A stretch of DNA of 64,000 nucleotides from assembly GCA_019188255.1 (NCBI GenBank), contig JAETXT010000001.1:7564001-7628000 (forward strand). Reading direction: 5' to 3'. Below are positions 1 through 12,060 of the stretch, piece by piece. The notes below the pieces were generated by a model, which did no database searches, was not told the origin of the DNA, and worked only from the letters and a program-made list of their open reading frames with translations. The DNA comes from Verticillium longisporum. Lineage: Eukaryota > Ascomycota > Sordariomycetes > Glomerellales > Plectosphaerellaceae. The position numbers and the translations under genes are program-made. Each line of letters opens with the position of its first letter. Position 1 is the stretch's first letter.

Positions 1-449
1 CAAGTAGGTGGCCTTCGTGCCAGGAATGAGCTCAGCACTACGTACGTCGGGCTCTCTAGCTTCCACAACACATATTTCAGACGTGTGGTTGATTTTGCCC
101 ATTGCGTCCGAGACGCTACTGCGAGCCTTGCAGGTTTTGGGTTCGATTGGCGTCTGTGTTGTACTTGTACTCCATCAAGGCGCGGACCCTTGCGGCGGCG
201 GCGGCGGCTTCTTGAGGACGGAAGATGGTGTAAGCGTCATCGATGATAAGGTGGAAGGCGCGAAAGCCGAAGATAGGCCTAACATCGAAGATGGCAGAGA
301 AGACGTTTCAGCTTGCTTAGTTGCTCCGGCAGGAGAGGAGGAAGCATGCTACGTGATTGCCGTGGATGGCGGAGGTTTGGTAGTGGCGGTGGAAGCTGAG
401 TACGGTTTGGAGTTTTCTTTCGAGAGCCTCACCTAGTAACGTTATAATA

Positions 450-956
450 TTAAACCGGATACGAGGCCCGTTGGACTCCTCGATACCAGGCCTTGTTGTT
501 GGGTGGTCGAACCTGTCGCTTTATGCCCTCTGCAGCGAACATTCGCGTGGCGATGGCTAGCAATGGCTGAGAATTAGACAGTGATGTCTGGATAAGCTCG
601 AGCCGTGCAGCATCCCTCGTTAGATCGTGTATGCTATCGGGTTGTTGCAGTTTTGAGATCACGGGGGTGTTGAACTGGTCGCCATCAGCGAACGAATCCT
701 TCCCCGCGAGCTCCTCTGCGACAATATCGACCTGTAAGGTGTGAGATTCGGTGGGCTTCGTGACGCCGTTTGCATAACGATCAAAGCACTTCTGGTGCTT
801 GACTTCAGCGTCGGAAAGTTCGAGCATCAGGGGCTCAAGCACGTTGAGGTGGCCGATGATGAGTCGGAGGTTTGGGTCGGGTCGGGCTGCCTCTAAGGAC
901 AGCTTGGCTCGTACCATGTCGGCAATGCAGTACATCTGTGTGATAGATAGCAACAT
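450..956 (-). CDS. Conserved-looking fungal hypothetical protein, fragment
   Basis: An open frame of 168 residues begins at a methionine (MLLSITQMYC) and contains a leucine-rich helical stretch with PNLRLIIGHLNVLEPL and LMLELSDAE, followed by acidic, low-complexity sequence. From memory this resembles a widespread fungal family of unknown function with a PNLRxxxGHxNxLDxLMxELxDAE pattern; I cannot name a role. The frame closes at 450. In another minus frame the first 147 bases of the window also read openly without stops, so the gene may have continued left through an intron or frameshift. The plus-strand open frames here (8-436 and 799-1122) look like antisense shadows. The gene may be a truncated remnant. 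Confidence 0.35.
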   Translation of the reverse strand: MLLSITQMYCIADMVRAKLSLEAARPDPNLRLIIGHLNVLEPLMLELSDAEVKHQKCFDRYANGVTKPTESHTLQVDIVAEELAGKDSFADGDQFNTPVISKLQQPDSIHDLTRDAARLELIQTSLSNSQPLLAIATRMFAAEGIKRQVRPPNNKAWYRGVQRASYPV

Positions 957-1539
957 GTTCCGGTCAGCAGATAAAGCAGAGGTTCGAGCGGTTGGGTTGA
1001 ATCCCGTTCACTTCATCATCCGTAAGCCTTCAGCGTTCAGGTTGCATGGAATCATGGTCTATGCCCTCGAACAGAACGAACATCCAATTTATGACTCACC
1101 CATGGCTCCTCCGGCGAGTTAGGCTAATCAGAGCCTCAATATCAAACGCAGACTATTGACTGGTCATCGGCACACCGTAATAGGCTTGGTTCATTCGATA
1201 TATGCTAAGGAAATGCAAGCGGGATCAAGAGATTGGTGGCGGATCGGGATAATTTCTCGAGAGCAGTAGATAAAATTGAATGTTTCAGCTCCCGTGGGTT
1301 GGTGTGTCATCATGCGCCGGCATAAAGTTGTACCGCAGTAAAAACCCCCACTACTACGTCCAGTAATTCCCCCAACGCCACTGAGCACCGTGTACCTGGG
1401 CAAGGAAAAGCTTGACAGGCGGGGTAAGCAAAACTATTCGCTGGTTGTCTTTTACAATCCACGTACCACGAAATCCTATACCGTAGCCCGAGAACGTAGC
1501 CTCTTATCGAGGAGTATGCTAGTGGGGAAGTAGTACTAC

Positions 1540-1750
1540 AGGGAAGATCCATGGCAAGCACACCAGGTGGCCGCGTCCCAGATCTTGACCGACTTGTCGT
1601 GTGACGCCGACGCGAGCCGCTGCCGTCCACCGTACACGCGACCAACATGATAAAGCTGCCATGGCCCTCGAGCGTCTGCCCGCACGCGTTCCAAACCACT
1701 TCTATTGCTGGCGCTGATATGATCCAGCCTGGCTCTTCTTTTGAGAAGCT
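1540..1750 (-). pseudogene. Relic of a WD40-repeat NLR (HET-E/NACHT-WD40 type)
   Basis: Two minus frames together give a recognisable WD40 junction. One frame reads EEPGW, then WNACGQTLEGHGS; the other reads RLASASHDKSVKIWDAAT. In fungal STAND receptors these come directly one after the other: the linker between the helical region and the first WD40 blade, then the blade ending in the WD dipeptide. Here a frameshift falls between them and no NACHT domain or further blades are seen, so only one blade of an incompetence receptor survives. Identification rests on the WD40 signature and the characteristic linker; the original receptor class is inferred. Confidence 0.6.
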
Positions 1751-1907
1751 TCTCACTAGGCTGCAGGCAGGACTGAAAATGAGAGCTGACGCGTAAAGCT
1801 GCAGCGTAGCACTCTCCATTACTGCTTTGTGTGATAGGACGAACCGACAAGCGTCTCGGAGTATCTTTGGTAGCTTTCGTGTCCCTGCCGGCCCCTGGGC
1901 AAGTCAA

Positions 1908-2797
1908 GTCAACAAATTTACCATGTAGTCAAGTAATGTGATCCAAGCTTACCACCAAAGTCTCAAGCTTCTGTATTGCTAGCACTGCCTGCGACATTTC
2001 GCGCAAGAGACTAAGGGCTTCCAGCCAATAAAGATACTTCCGTCGGAGGAAGGTATAGATAGACAAGGCCGTCGTCCTGGAGGTGCTCCTGCGTAAGCCT
2101 GTCCGCGGGAGTTGCGTCGTGGAGATGCAGTTCAGATGAGACAGGCACTGCCTGCTTCCTGATCGCTGGATTCGCTATTTCCAAGGATACTCGGCAGGCG
2201 GTAACGTGGAGTTCGCATTGTGCAATTTCTGCCTGCCATGAATAGTCAACCCTGCGCGTCCTAGGATATGAAGATGTGCCAAGAGCACGTGGTGGCGACT
2301 GCGATTGGGTATCTCGAGCCCTACCTTCAGCGAGAATGCCGAGGCTGAAGGGGACATCGCACCGAGACCCAGTGGCGAACCTGTGCTCAGTTGTACTTAA
2401 CACCGGTCTGAGGAACACGGCATATGACGTCTTCGTGCCATGCTCAGATCATGAAAAAGCCGACCGTCATCGTGACGTCAATCCCCCTCGATATCAATCA
2501 GGTGTTCTTGAGAGCTCAACCCATCATTTCTGGAACTTGCTACAGATGTGATTCCAAGATGGACTCTGACGCGAAAGAGACAGATGCTAAGGTCTGATTG
2601 TACCTGCCTTCGTTATTGTTTGTTTAATGCCGACTTACACATGCCTCTCCGTAAGGCCCCCACAGAGAAGGACGATCGGTTCCAGCACATGTACGGGAAA
2701 CTACCGACCAGAACTGACCTACTTCACCATCAGTTAGAGGTATCTAGCATTCTTAACCCGTTGCTAAATCTGGCTGATCACGTATCGTCTATAGAGA
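1908..2797. other. No recognisable gene
   Basis: Overlapping short frames on both strands show no domain, no intron logic and no continuity. I see nothing supportable here. Confidence 0.5.
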
Positions 2798-3073
2798 ATG
2801 TATTTTGATTCAGGCGACTTTGCGCTTACGGCGGCGCATAAAGCCTCCAACATCGGGAACATTCAAAGCGGAGACAAACATCCTCTCGTCGAGAACATAT
2901 CTCGCCCTTCGGCTCCCGTACCAAGTGGCAGCAACGTAGACGATAATGCCAGTAGGAACAATGCGAGTCAGACGAGTAAAACAATCCACGCGAGCGGAAT
3001 AGGCCAGGAAATGATATCAGGCTGTAAGACTACGGACGGAAAACTCGAGGGCTGCGGCAGGAGGGGCGATTAG
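2798..3073 (+). CDS. Short hypothetical fragment
   Basis: A 91-residue frame contains GDFALTAAHKAS, then a Ser/Pro/Asn-rich stretch (RPSAPVPSGSNVDD) that looks protein-like rather than random. No domain is recognised and no clear start context is present. It may be the tail of a decayed gene whose earlier exon lies in the preceding frame, 2548-2808. Function unknown. Confidence 0.22.
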   Translation: MYFDSGDFALTAAHKASNIGNIQSGDKHPLVENISRPSAPVPSGSNVDDNASRNNASQTSKTIHASGIGQEMISGCKTTDGKLEGCGRRGD

Positions 3074-3751
3074 GGAGTATGTTAACAAGTGGTGTCTTGA
3101 CTACAAGCAGGTGACAAGGCGCTGCATCTCTCCAACAGGGTTAAGGGAATAGACCGTGACGATGACTTATCTGGACTACAACAAAGCGGTACAGGAGCGG
3201 GTTGAGGCGATGACTGTCGCAGAGGAGACTTTTGAAACCACAGGAGAGGGGTGGGAGACAGCTGGGGACGTATGGAGTGGGTATTGAGGAGCAATAATCT
3301 TTCTATTCTGCCAACGAACAAGGAGGGCAACGTATCAGAGTCAGACCGCAATACAGAAGAAGTTTTCCCATCACCAGCCTCAAGCAACTTGCGGAGGAGG
3401 AAGATGGGCCGTCAGATCTTATCCATCATGGGTATGTGCTTACGCGTGCCGACGTTCAAGGCGCCGCAAACGAGGAAATGCCACGGAGGGCTTTGCGAAG
3501 AGCCACACAGGAGAGTGACGCCACAACACAGAGAAAGAGACTCGACTCGGCTGTTTTTTATCCACGGAGCATCCAATGGATCGGACGCCAAGCAAGTCGT
3601 CGTGGCCGGCGCACTGGCAGAACAGCAAACGTGCCATGATGTTCAGCTACATGGGGACGGGTCGGCTGTTTCATGTTAGGATGATCTCAGGGCACCTGGC
3701 CACGCTTAGACTAACTCTCATCTAATAGTGTCCTAGCTAACGTCTGTCAGA

Positions 3752-4389
3752 ATGGAGGACGCCAAGACGAGGATGTGTCAGGAGATCGACGCAATCGTCG
3801 AGAAGCTAAAGACATGGGCGACCGAAGTGCAGAACGTTGTTCAAGAGGCTCAAGTTCGAGATTACCTGAGACGTAGGGCTGGAAGGATAGTTGCATACAC
3901 CGTACATAACCTTTTCAAGCCATTGTTTCGATTAGCAAGTGACCCACCCTGGCAGCTCGGCCTCATCCTGCAGCTGCAGCCGCCCCACGTTTTCGGTCCA
4001 AAATAAGGACCTCGATCGCCGTCAACGTCATCCGGTCCTTGTCCAGGGCCATAAGGCGGGCCCAAAGAGTCGAAGCCACGTTCGAGGAGTATACTTATAT
4101 CGGTGAGTTCAATCAGCATGTCGTCAACAGATGCATGCACTTTTATAAAGAGAGTTGGGAGGAATACCAACGTCGAGTCTCTGCATCTGTCCACGCGAAA
4201 GTTAAGTCAAAGACCGATCAGTTAGTTGGCCTCTGGCGCTGGGGGTCCTACCTTTTGCAGGCCAACTGCTCCCAGCTTCCAGCTCGTCACACTGTCTCCC
4301 TACCAATCTACTCACCTACAACCTTCATAAGAAGAGCAGGAAAGACCTGTCGACTCAAGACTCGGGTCATGCTGCCCCAGATTCAGTAG
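3752..4389 (+). CDS. Hypothetical helical protein, probably two exons or frameshifted
   Basis: The first segment (3752-4006) is charged and helical (MEDAKTRMCQEIDAIVEKLK) and is followed, in another frame, by IRSLSRAIRRAQRVEATFEE and a helical stretch ending near VKSKTDQLVGLW (4039-4250). A GCTGCAG acceptor-like site near 3974 would bring the second segment into an open frame, so an intron is possible; a frameshift is the alternative. No family is recognised. It precedes the C2H2 remnant on the same strand and could be part of the same ancestral gene. Confidence 0.3.
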
Positions 4390-4440
4390 CTCGAAACCGT
4401 CCGTACACTATTTTCTATCAGACTTGAGTGCACGGCAGAC

Positions 4441-5399
4441 ATGGTCCGTCGTGGCAAGGAACGAGACTTGGGCAATGCCTTCAAACCAGGATCGAACGAT
4501 CCTACCTTAGCATCTTATTACGGGGAGGACAACCCAGCAAGTCCGTCTTGGCCTCCAGTCCAGACATCAAGCTACTCCTGGGGGTCACCAGAAGCCGACA
4601 GCCCTTTTGAAGGAGTCAACTCCTGCCCGCCTGCGCTTTGGTACCCTGGCGAAAGACCGGGGGCTCAGGCTAGCTTGTCGGGTAATGAGTTCAGCGCCGA
4701 GGCCTCCCAAGCTATCCACGTCCAGTCCCATCTATAGGGTGGTGACCTTGTGCTCCAGGATATAGGGGAGAGATCCCTCAACCGGCAGCCGGGTGAAGTG
4801 GCACGGGACGCCGCCAAATTGATTCCATTACATATTGCGGGGCCCTCAGAAAGCACCCGCTCCGAGTCCCTTCCTTCGTCAGATAATGACGAGGGCTTGG
4901 GAATCATGGGAACCACAGGTCCTTATCGCCAGACGGCAGCGTCTTCCTCGAAGAAGCTCAAGCTTGCTAGGGCCTCTAGAACCTCGAGAAAGACCTCATC
5001 ACCGGTCAAGTGCGATCGGTCGAACGAGTCTGGACTTCCTTGCGGTGAAACCTTCCCGCGTCCAACGGAGCTCAAGTGGGTTTTTGCCCCGCACGCTCCG
5101 CGAAGCCGAAGGCTAAATACCGGCCCAGCAAGCACATCAAGAAGGTGCACGACGAGCCTGCTTTCGAATGCGCTGCGGCTGCGGCGCTCAAGTGCTCGAA
5201 GATGTTTAAGTCGGAGAGAGAAATGATCCGCCACGTGCGAAGCTCTCATCGCCAATTTGCAGGTCAGCCAGAGAATGGCACGGCCCAGGAGATCATGGAG
5301 TGCGTCCTATGTAATCAGACCTTTGAGCGCGACGATCATTATACGCGCCACTTCAGGGAGCAGAATGGGGGTAAGCGGAGGGGTTCCAGAAAGAAGTGA
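4441..5399 (+). pseudogene. C2H2 zinc-finger protein, degraded
   Basis: A Ser/Pro-rich N-terminal half (4441-4985) is followed by zinc-finger remnants. Finger 1 begins with CDRSNESGLPCGETFPRPTE; later pieces read KHIKKVHDE, KCSKMFKSEREMIRHVRSSH and ECVLCNQTFERDDHYTRHF. The arrangement matches a fungal C2H2 family presumed to bind DNA in the nucleus. Damage is visible: an in-frame TAG at 4735 (CAG to TAG would explain it), a frameshift near 5100, apparent loss of the cysteine part of finger 2, and Asn where the last zinc-binding His is expected (REQN). It is probably non-functional. Confidence 0.6.
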
Positions 5400-5842
5400 G
5401 AGCCTGCAGTGTGGCCTTGCCACTTGGTCGTCTGAAATTCTGTTCTTGTTAATTAAATTGATTGCTCATATCACATTGTATCTATTCTTGCGGTGACGGG
5501 CCAGTCGATACTAGTCAGGAATGCCATGCAAGCTCGTCTTCAGAATGATCACCATTCTATTCGTCTGAGAAGGTCTTGCTCGATTGTCATTGCCAAAGGA
5601 GCCACTGTACGCAGGAAGGGGAATATGTCGTCCATGCGTTGTCTGAGTATCACTTGTTTCTCATCTTACCACGTACCTCCGCCGGCGACATGGGGCCTGG
5701 TTGGCCTCCCGTATGATACCCACCATCTCATCCGAAGCACAGCTTCTTCTGCCTTGAATCTGCGCTGGCGGCAGTCGAGCGTTGCGGAACGAGACGTCCA
5801 CGCAGCTGCCTCCTGCAGCTGGCCAGCCTTGCTAGCAGCGAC
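5400..5842. other. No recognisable gene
   Basis: Short frames only, on both strands; no domain, repeat or RNA signature seen. Confidence 0.45.
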
Positions 5843-6067
5843 CTAGGCGACGGCGTTGGTTATCTTCGCGGCGGCGGCCTTCTTGATATCGGTGGCATTC
5901 TGCAGTATAGAACTGTTTGCGTTGTTTAGTCCTTCTCGGAGGGTGTTCGAGGCTCGGACAGCGTTTTCGCTGGCGGCCTTGGTTTCGGTGTGGAGGTTAA
6001 CAACATGAGAATGCGGTGGGCGAAAGAGTACGAGACATGACGCAAGGATCCGAGGAGTCCAATGCAT
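5843..6067 (-). CDS. Possible small secreted peptide, weak
   Basis: A frame starting MHWTPRILASCLVLF has a short hydrophobic stretch that could be a signal sequence, followed by an Ala/Asn-rich helical tail of about 50 residues. No cysteine pairs, no family match and no intron are seen. It may be the first exon or a remnant of a longer gene, or chance. Confidence 0.2.
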   Translation of the reverse strand: MHWTPRILASCLVLFRPPHSHVVNLHTETKAASENAVRASNTLREGLNNANSSILQNATDIKKAAAAKITNAVA

Positions 6068-6109
6068 GGTCATCATTGACCCTATACTGAGGCTGCGTTC
6101 TGTCAAAAC

Positions 6110-7095
6110 AATTTAAACCAAATAATGTAACTAAAACTATGACGCCCATATAAAGATGTGCTGAAGGGGGTGGGGGAGCGTGCATAATGTACGCAACCTT
6201 GTGCCCAAAACTCGGCCGTGGGAGGCTGGTCGAGAGATCGCATGGCTGTGCTCTCAAAGTCCCAGATCAAGTATTAAATTATTGTAGAGTGTGTTCCTGA
6301 TGGTTGCAGATGGTGCAAAGTTTCAAAGACCAACCTTGAACCATGTGACAGCCGATGGTGTCCTTCAGTCTCTCCATGAACTGGTCGCAGCATAAGACAC
6401 CCTCGAGGAGCCAGAAGGACAAGATTTAGGCCCTGTCACGAATGAACGGTCGGCACCCGCCACCCAGAGCCCATAAAGCACAGCCACAGTGTGGATCTCA
6501 CTCTCAGAGCTCCTCTACCAGAGCACCATTGCGCTCTACTTTCAAGCACACGCTGTCATGTGATTGCGTGTTGCCGAAACTGACCCGCTGCCAGATTCCT
6601 CAGCCAATCGCTCTCCATTTATTGGCCTCCAGAACAACACGACCGCGGGCAAGGCAGGGAAAGCCAAGGACCGCAGATGAAGCCCGACATGTCCAAAGCC
6701 AGACATGTTGCTCTACGGTCTTGCTTTGCCCACGGTCCTGCCATGGCCGTTTTCTAGTCCTGTCATGCCCATAGTCTTCCTAACAGAGTTTCCAGGCAAA
6801 GGAGGACTGGGAAGCGTGGCACGAACCGGCCTACCACAAACCGAATAGCAGGTAGCTATGAGAATGGATCCCAGCCATAAACAGCTTGGAAAGGCCCGGC
6901 CACGAAGCTGACCCCTTCGGCCATCGCAGACGCGTCGTGAGATACGGGCGCGACACAAGCGGTCAATCTCCGGAGAACACTTCGAATCACACGGAAGGTA
7001 TTGCTTTGCAGAGGTCTGACTAAGGAACGACATGGTCAAGGACGCCTTTCCAGTACCTACAAGCTCGTCCGTCGCTGCCTGACGTCCGGCGCTCC
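6110..7095. other. No recognisable gene
   Basis: About 1 kb without a supportable gene. Overlapping frames of 100-110 residues on opposite strands show no domain. Confidence 0.45.
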
Positions 7096-8076
7096 TTAGG
7101 ACGGCTTCTGCCCGGTGACAACATGAACATTGAACAGAGGGTGAATATCCCTATCCCTCACTGCGGTCCACACTTGGGCGTTGAGAACAGACACCTCTTC
7201 CTGGCTCCACAGTAAGACGTCCCTAAATAGAGCGGCGGTAAAGCCTTCGACTCCATCAAGAAAGTTGATTCGCATCAGCGTGCCGCACTCTTTCAGCATC
7301 GGATCCTTCGCCCAGCTACCTACGGGAAGCTTAAAGATCTGCGAGTTGACGTTCTCGAAACTGGCCCCCTCGACCCACCCCTGAAAGAAGGGGCAGGATC
7401 CATAGTGCGGCCGATCTTGTTGCATGCGTCCTTGAGGCCCTCCATCATGACCACCATCGCATTGTAGGGTTTCAGGGAGCCGTCCTCGGAGAGCAAGGTG
7501 TTCTCAGCTTCTTGGAACTCGACCCAACCACCAGGCTTCAAATTATCGTAGATCTGCTGCACAAGTCGTGGCCAGTCCTTGATGGACCCGGCCATATATT
7601 TGCAGTGGATATGGTCGTACGGCTCGGGCTCCGCCCAGTCCAGCTCGACGTCGTCCACGAGGAACTTGACGTTGGGCGGGGCCCACTCTGGTTGTATGGG
7701 ACTGAGTCGTTGCCAACAATCAATTCGGCACCAGGGTACTCGTCCCCCAGCTGGATCGGCCAGATCCCGGTTCCGGTCCCAATATCGAGGATGCGTTTTC
7801 CACTGGGGTCGATGGGCGCCATGAACAGCCTGTCATTGGTGAGGCGGTAGAAGACATGGTGACACATGTCCAGGCAATCCTGCTCCTCGTCGTCGTTGGG
7901 AAAGTTGTACTGCCCCTCCCGGTAGGCGTGGTAGCGACGGCCGTGGCGCCATTTGTACTGGACAATGCTGGACCTTAGAGAATCGCTCGCGGTGGAAAGT
8001 CATCGTCGAGTGCAGAACCGGCATCATGTAGATCGACCTGGACCTCTGGGGTGTTTCCAATCTGAGACTCTGCCAT
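7096..8076 (-). pseudogene. LaeA-like SAM-dependent methyltransferase, frameshifted
   Basis: The start MAESQIGNTPEV leads into a region that, read across three frame changes, gives the usual order of this fungal family: the N-terminal block HGRRYHAYREGQYNFPND, the SAM-binding motif ILDIGTGTGIWPIQLGDE, the block DHIHCKYMAGSIKDW, then NLKPGGWVEFQE, and a C-terminal part ending at 7096. LaeA-like enzymes are nuclear or cytosolic methyltransferases, some of which control secondary metabolism. One frame change lies near 7980. The second, near 7706, is explained by one missing base before the SPIQPEW-type motif. The third, near 7395, is explained by a CC run reduced to C. Motif content is otherwise intact, so decay is recent or partly a sequencing artefact. 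Confidence 0.82.
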
Positions 8077-8234
8077 GATAGAGGATATCAGAAAAGTAAT
8101 GCACCGACTTGGTGAGACACGTTGTGGAGGGGAATTAGCGGGGTGTGGCAGGCGGGATCTAAGGAATAGGGGACGCCAGCAACGGACGGGGTCGGGCCGC
8201 GGAAGCGGAAGAACGCCATTCCCTGAACCGGGCC

Positions 8235-8815
8235 AATCAAGAGCAGAGAAAACCGCCGTCATCCACTTCTCGCGGATGACGGAATGCTTCGATAACACCC
8301 CGTTCACGATAAAAGAACAGACAGTCCAGCCAACAGCACAGAAAAACAACCATAGGTGTCATCATGGACCAGCAACTGAGGTATCGGCAGCATATCGCCA
8401 GGGCGGCAACAAAAGGCCTTCAGGCCGCGATGGTACTGGGACGGCTGCGGGGCCTAACGCCATCGACCGCGAGGCAACTCTTCACATCGACGGTGGCACT
8501 GGTAGTGGACTGGGCGTCGGACGTCTGGATGCATGCCTGTGGTGAGACATTGATCCGACCGCTCAACAGAGTACAAAAGGTGAGCGCCCAAGCAATAGTA
8601 GGGACGTCTCGGACGGTAGCGACGTCAGTGGCGGATGCCGAAGCCCATATCACTCCGATTCGACAACGTTACACGAGACGGAGCACAACTCTCTGGATCA
8701 ACGTTCAGCCCCTTCTAAGAAGCCACCTCTTAGCGACTGTCCCAACACTCAAGACGTCACGGTTCACATCGCCACTGCAGCGCATCGCGGCTGGCTGGTG
8801 CATTGTCCGTCACAT
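8235..8815 (+). mobile_element. Degenerate Tad1-type LINE ORF2 fragment
   Basis: Translated frames align by eye with the ORF2 protein of the two full LINE copies in this window: KTAVIHFSRM corresponds to [29 protein letters not shown] to [19 protein letters not shown], and RLRGLTPSTARQLF to [14 protein letters not shown]. It covers the end of the reverse transcriptase and the connection region only, with at least one frameshift near 8345. The 5' and 3' parts are absent. It is a different, older copy than the intact pair. Confidence 0.8.
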
Positions 8816-8819
8816 CTAG

Positions 8820-10227
8820 AAGCCCAGAGGGCCTTAAATACGTCCATACAAAGGTGTACTGTTGCCTCGCGGGCCCTGCGGCAACAATCAGCTATCGGAA
8901 GCATGGCAGAAACTTCCTGTCGGGGGTTGTATAGCTGGAAACCAAAATCAGCAAGCCACATAGTAGGAAACAGTGACCAAGGTCTCCTGCTCACGGGAAA
9001 CTGTACGGTAGGAAACGGCCTGTCCAGAAGCCAGTATCAGCAAGGAGCGCGGCAGGGGCCGTTGGGGGCCAAGGCCCCTTGGTGGCGTTGTCTGCCCAAT
9101 GACGAGGCCTATTCCCTTGATAACGAGGACAATCGAGGCCAATCATGCGTCGGACCACGACCGGCTGCGCAGCCGCCTTTGACCGTGGCCCTACTTAAAG
9201 GCACGGTGTAGAAGGGGTCCAGGACTTGAACGGCACTCCGCGGGTATTCGTGGACGACCAGGGCGAGGTGCAGGACGATCCGCGCCAGAGTTTCAGCAAT
9301 TGGTCCTGTGGGTTGGGAGCATCCCCGAGCATGCTTTTGCTTCCCAGACCTGCAGCGACCCCGACAGGGGCATACCGAAAGCAACCATCGTTGCCGCAGT
9401 CTGAGCCCAGGTCAATGAGGCAGGTGCACGCAGTTGCCGAGTGCAACTGGGTCACCGCCTCGGCTGGTCAGACAACTCGCCTCCTTTCTCAAGTTTGATA
9501 TACCCTTTCTTCCAAGGGTTCGGGACCATCACCCATGGCCTGGCAGATCCAAGGCGGAATCTCACCTCGGAGGTCCTCCGGCTGCGTTCACCCGCATAAC
9601 CCGCAAACTAAGGAGAAGCGCAATGCCATCCAAGCTTCTGCCTAAGGCACGCTTCTCACCACGTGTGACCCCAGTGGCCGTCTTCCTCCTGGAACACAAG
9701 CCGTCCATCCGTGACCTATGCGGCCTGGCTCCCGCCCTCCTAGATGTTCAGTAGGACTGGCTATGCACGACCTTCCCAACGACGGCGTGGTGTATGTTAG
9801 GAAGGTCGGCGCCGAAACTCCTCAACTAGGCAATTTAGTCGATGCACTCAACTAAATTTGCTCGCCGACAGGTCCGGTGCTAGTTCGACAATATCACAGC
9901 ACCGGTTTGGTGGTTCTAACTGGACCGAGACATGGTGGTGTCCTTTTCGGCCAGTATGACGGAAGTGTAGCAAGATGATCTTTTCCTCCGCCTGCACCCA
10001 AAACCCAACTCATACTACATGGGAGAAACGTTCAATAGGCTCCCAAGTGTGCTGCGTTGCTCGGAAGATTTCGTATGACGATGGTAGGCTCAACTGTAGC
10101 CTTTCACCCAACCAAAGCCAAAGTGCGAGACAAAATCATCAACATCAGCCACCGCAGCAGCTGGTATTAACCTCCCACGCAAAACCATCCCCATTCTTTC
10201 TTCCACCCTTTACACGACGGGGCATAC
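8820..10227. other. No recognisable gene
   Basis: Some 1.4 kb between the LINE relic and the SAM-HMG gene without a supportable gene. Short GC-rich palindromic stretches (around 9064-9077) are present but unassigned. Confidence 0.45.
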
Positions 10228-12060
10228 TTAACCTTCACGACGGCCCACAATTTCTCCTGCTCTGAGGAGTGCATTCATTCCGTCCAGGTTGGCATCTGCC
10301 TTCGCCGAAGTACCAGCACTATCATGAACGCTGATGGATGTCGTCGTCGACACATCAGTAGTCCTCGACGAGCCTGAGGATGAATTTTTGGTCAATGGAG
10401 GAGGTGGTCGACGTTCTGAGATGACATTGGTCCACGGCTCGGGCCAACTGTACGCTGTCGGCCTACCAGACACAACACCCGTGGCACCAGAGATCGGGGT
10501 TGTGGCAGGAAACGGCAGCGTTTGATCGGATGTCGTCTGTTGCCCGTAAAACGGCATCGAGTATGATTCGAACGGGGGGATGATCCCGACCTGCTTGACG
10601 ACAGCAGCGCGTGGATCGGCAGCGAGGCGTCACTCGGGGTCCTATTGTAGGAGAACCCCGAGTTTGACGACATTTTGTGCTTCAGCAGCGGCATCGTTTG
10701 GGAATGGCGTGCCATTGAGGTCTGGCTCGGCATGTATCCGCCAAACGCAGGGTTGTCCGACGTCCTTGCTACGCCAGCCATACGACCATCATTGAACACA
10801 TCCGGCAGTGAAGGCAGGTGTGGCGGCACCCCGTTCTCTGGACTGGCTTGCGCGTCAGACCACGTCAGGCTTCGTGTCCGCCATTGCGAGCCATGAGGAC
10901 TACCCGACAACATTATAGGCGACCTCTCCAATTCAAAGGCTGTGCTGGCGGGTGAGTGTACCGGCTCTTCGATCGAATGTTGGTGCGAGAAGGACGTAGC
11001 AGCCGCGAATGGATAATCCGGCATCGACGTCACCGAGCCAACCCTCTGCTTCCGAGCCAAAGGAGCATCGCCACGGACGACGCTGTCACTGTCGCGGCCA
11101 GCGCCACTGCCTCCAGGGGTTGCACTGGCACTGCTGCCCTTGTGCTTCGTGCCATTTTTGACAGCTTCACAGATGGTGGTCAGTCTCCCCTTCGGCAAAA
11201 CATAAAACAGCTACATCAGGAGGACGTACCTTGAGTTCGGTGAAGTTGCTTCTGCTTGAAGTCATGCAGGTAATGTAAGTACTTCTTGAACTCGTTCGTC
11301 TTTTTATATTCGGCCAAGTCTTGGTTATACTTCTCCTTTGCGTTCAGCGCCTGCGTCTCGACAGGCTCTTTTTCTATATGCGACAGGCTTTGCCACTTCT
11401 CGCCTACCAACTTGGCGATTTTTGTGAACGTCAGGTTTCGACCCTTCAGATCATCACGCATTTCTATCGTTCGTCAACTCGAGAGCGACACTCGTCGTCG
11501 TCATCGACTTACTGTTGGAGAACAGTACATAGGCAGAAGGCGGCCTTCCCGGAGCGTTGTCGTCCGCCTACCACCATGGTCAGCAAACGACGATTGAGGA
11601 TTAGGAATGTCAACGAACTTTCGGGTGCCGCCGATATTTACGCTTGGTGACGACAGTCGTATCCTTCGTTTCTTGCCTGGCTGGTTCGGGGTTCGGGTTC
11701 TCGGGCTTCGTGTCCTCGCTGCTGGCTCGAACTGGGGATACGAGCGAGGCTTCAGGTGCAAGGCCTCTCGAATTCGCGATACGCCTTTGGAGTTTCTTAT
11801 GCACAAGAATCAGCCATCGGGAACGTCACATAACGCCGTCGAGGTGCGTTTACCCTTCGGTGACCGAGCTTCACTCCCAATACATCACTAGGAGCCGACA
11901 GGTCAGCAAACTCATCCACCCGACCGAATTGATGCACTCACAGATCCGACTCTGTGACGTCAAGGATTGTTGCCCAGGTATCGAAGCCTTGTTCGACAAA
12001 GATATCCAGGTATTGCGAGATCCCCAACTCTGCGAAGATTATGTCCAAGCCTTGGGCCAT
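10228..12060 (-). CDS. SAM-domain/HMG-box transcription factor, six exons
   Basis: Splicing by GT-AG rules gives exons 12060-11942, 11887-11854, 11795-11619, 11567-11513, 11463-11230 and 11164-10228. Exons 1-3 encode a SAM-type domain (LGISQYLDIFVEQGFDTWA, then LGVKLGHRRKLQRRIANS). Exons 4-5 encode an HMG box (PGRPPSAYVLFSNKMRDDL, then FTKIAKLVGEKW). The last exon is a Ser/Pro-rich tail with SLPDVFNDGRM and PLLKHKMSSNSG and the ending GMNALLRAGEIV, all typical of one conserved fungal regulator family expected to act in the nucleus. Several introns carry CTGAC branch points. One base appears missing in the G run 10574-10579 (minus-strand C run); restoring phase there joins the tail to the final motif, so the gene may be intact in reality. 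Confidence 0.85.
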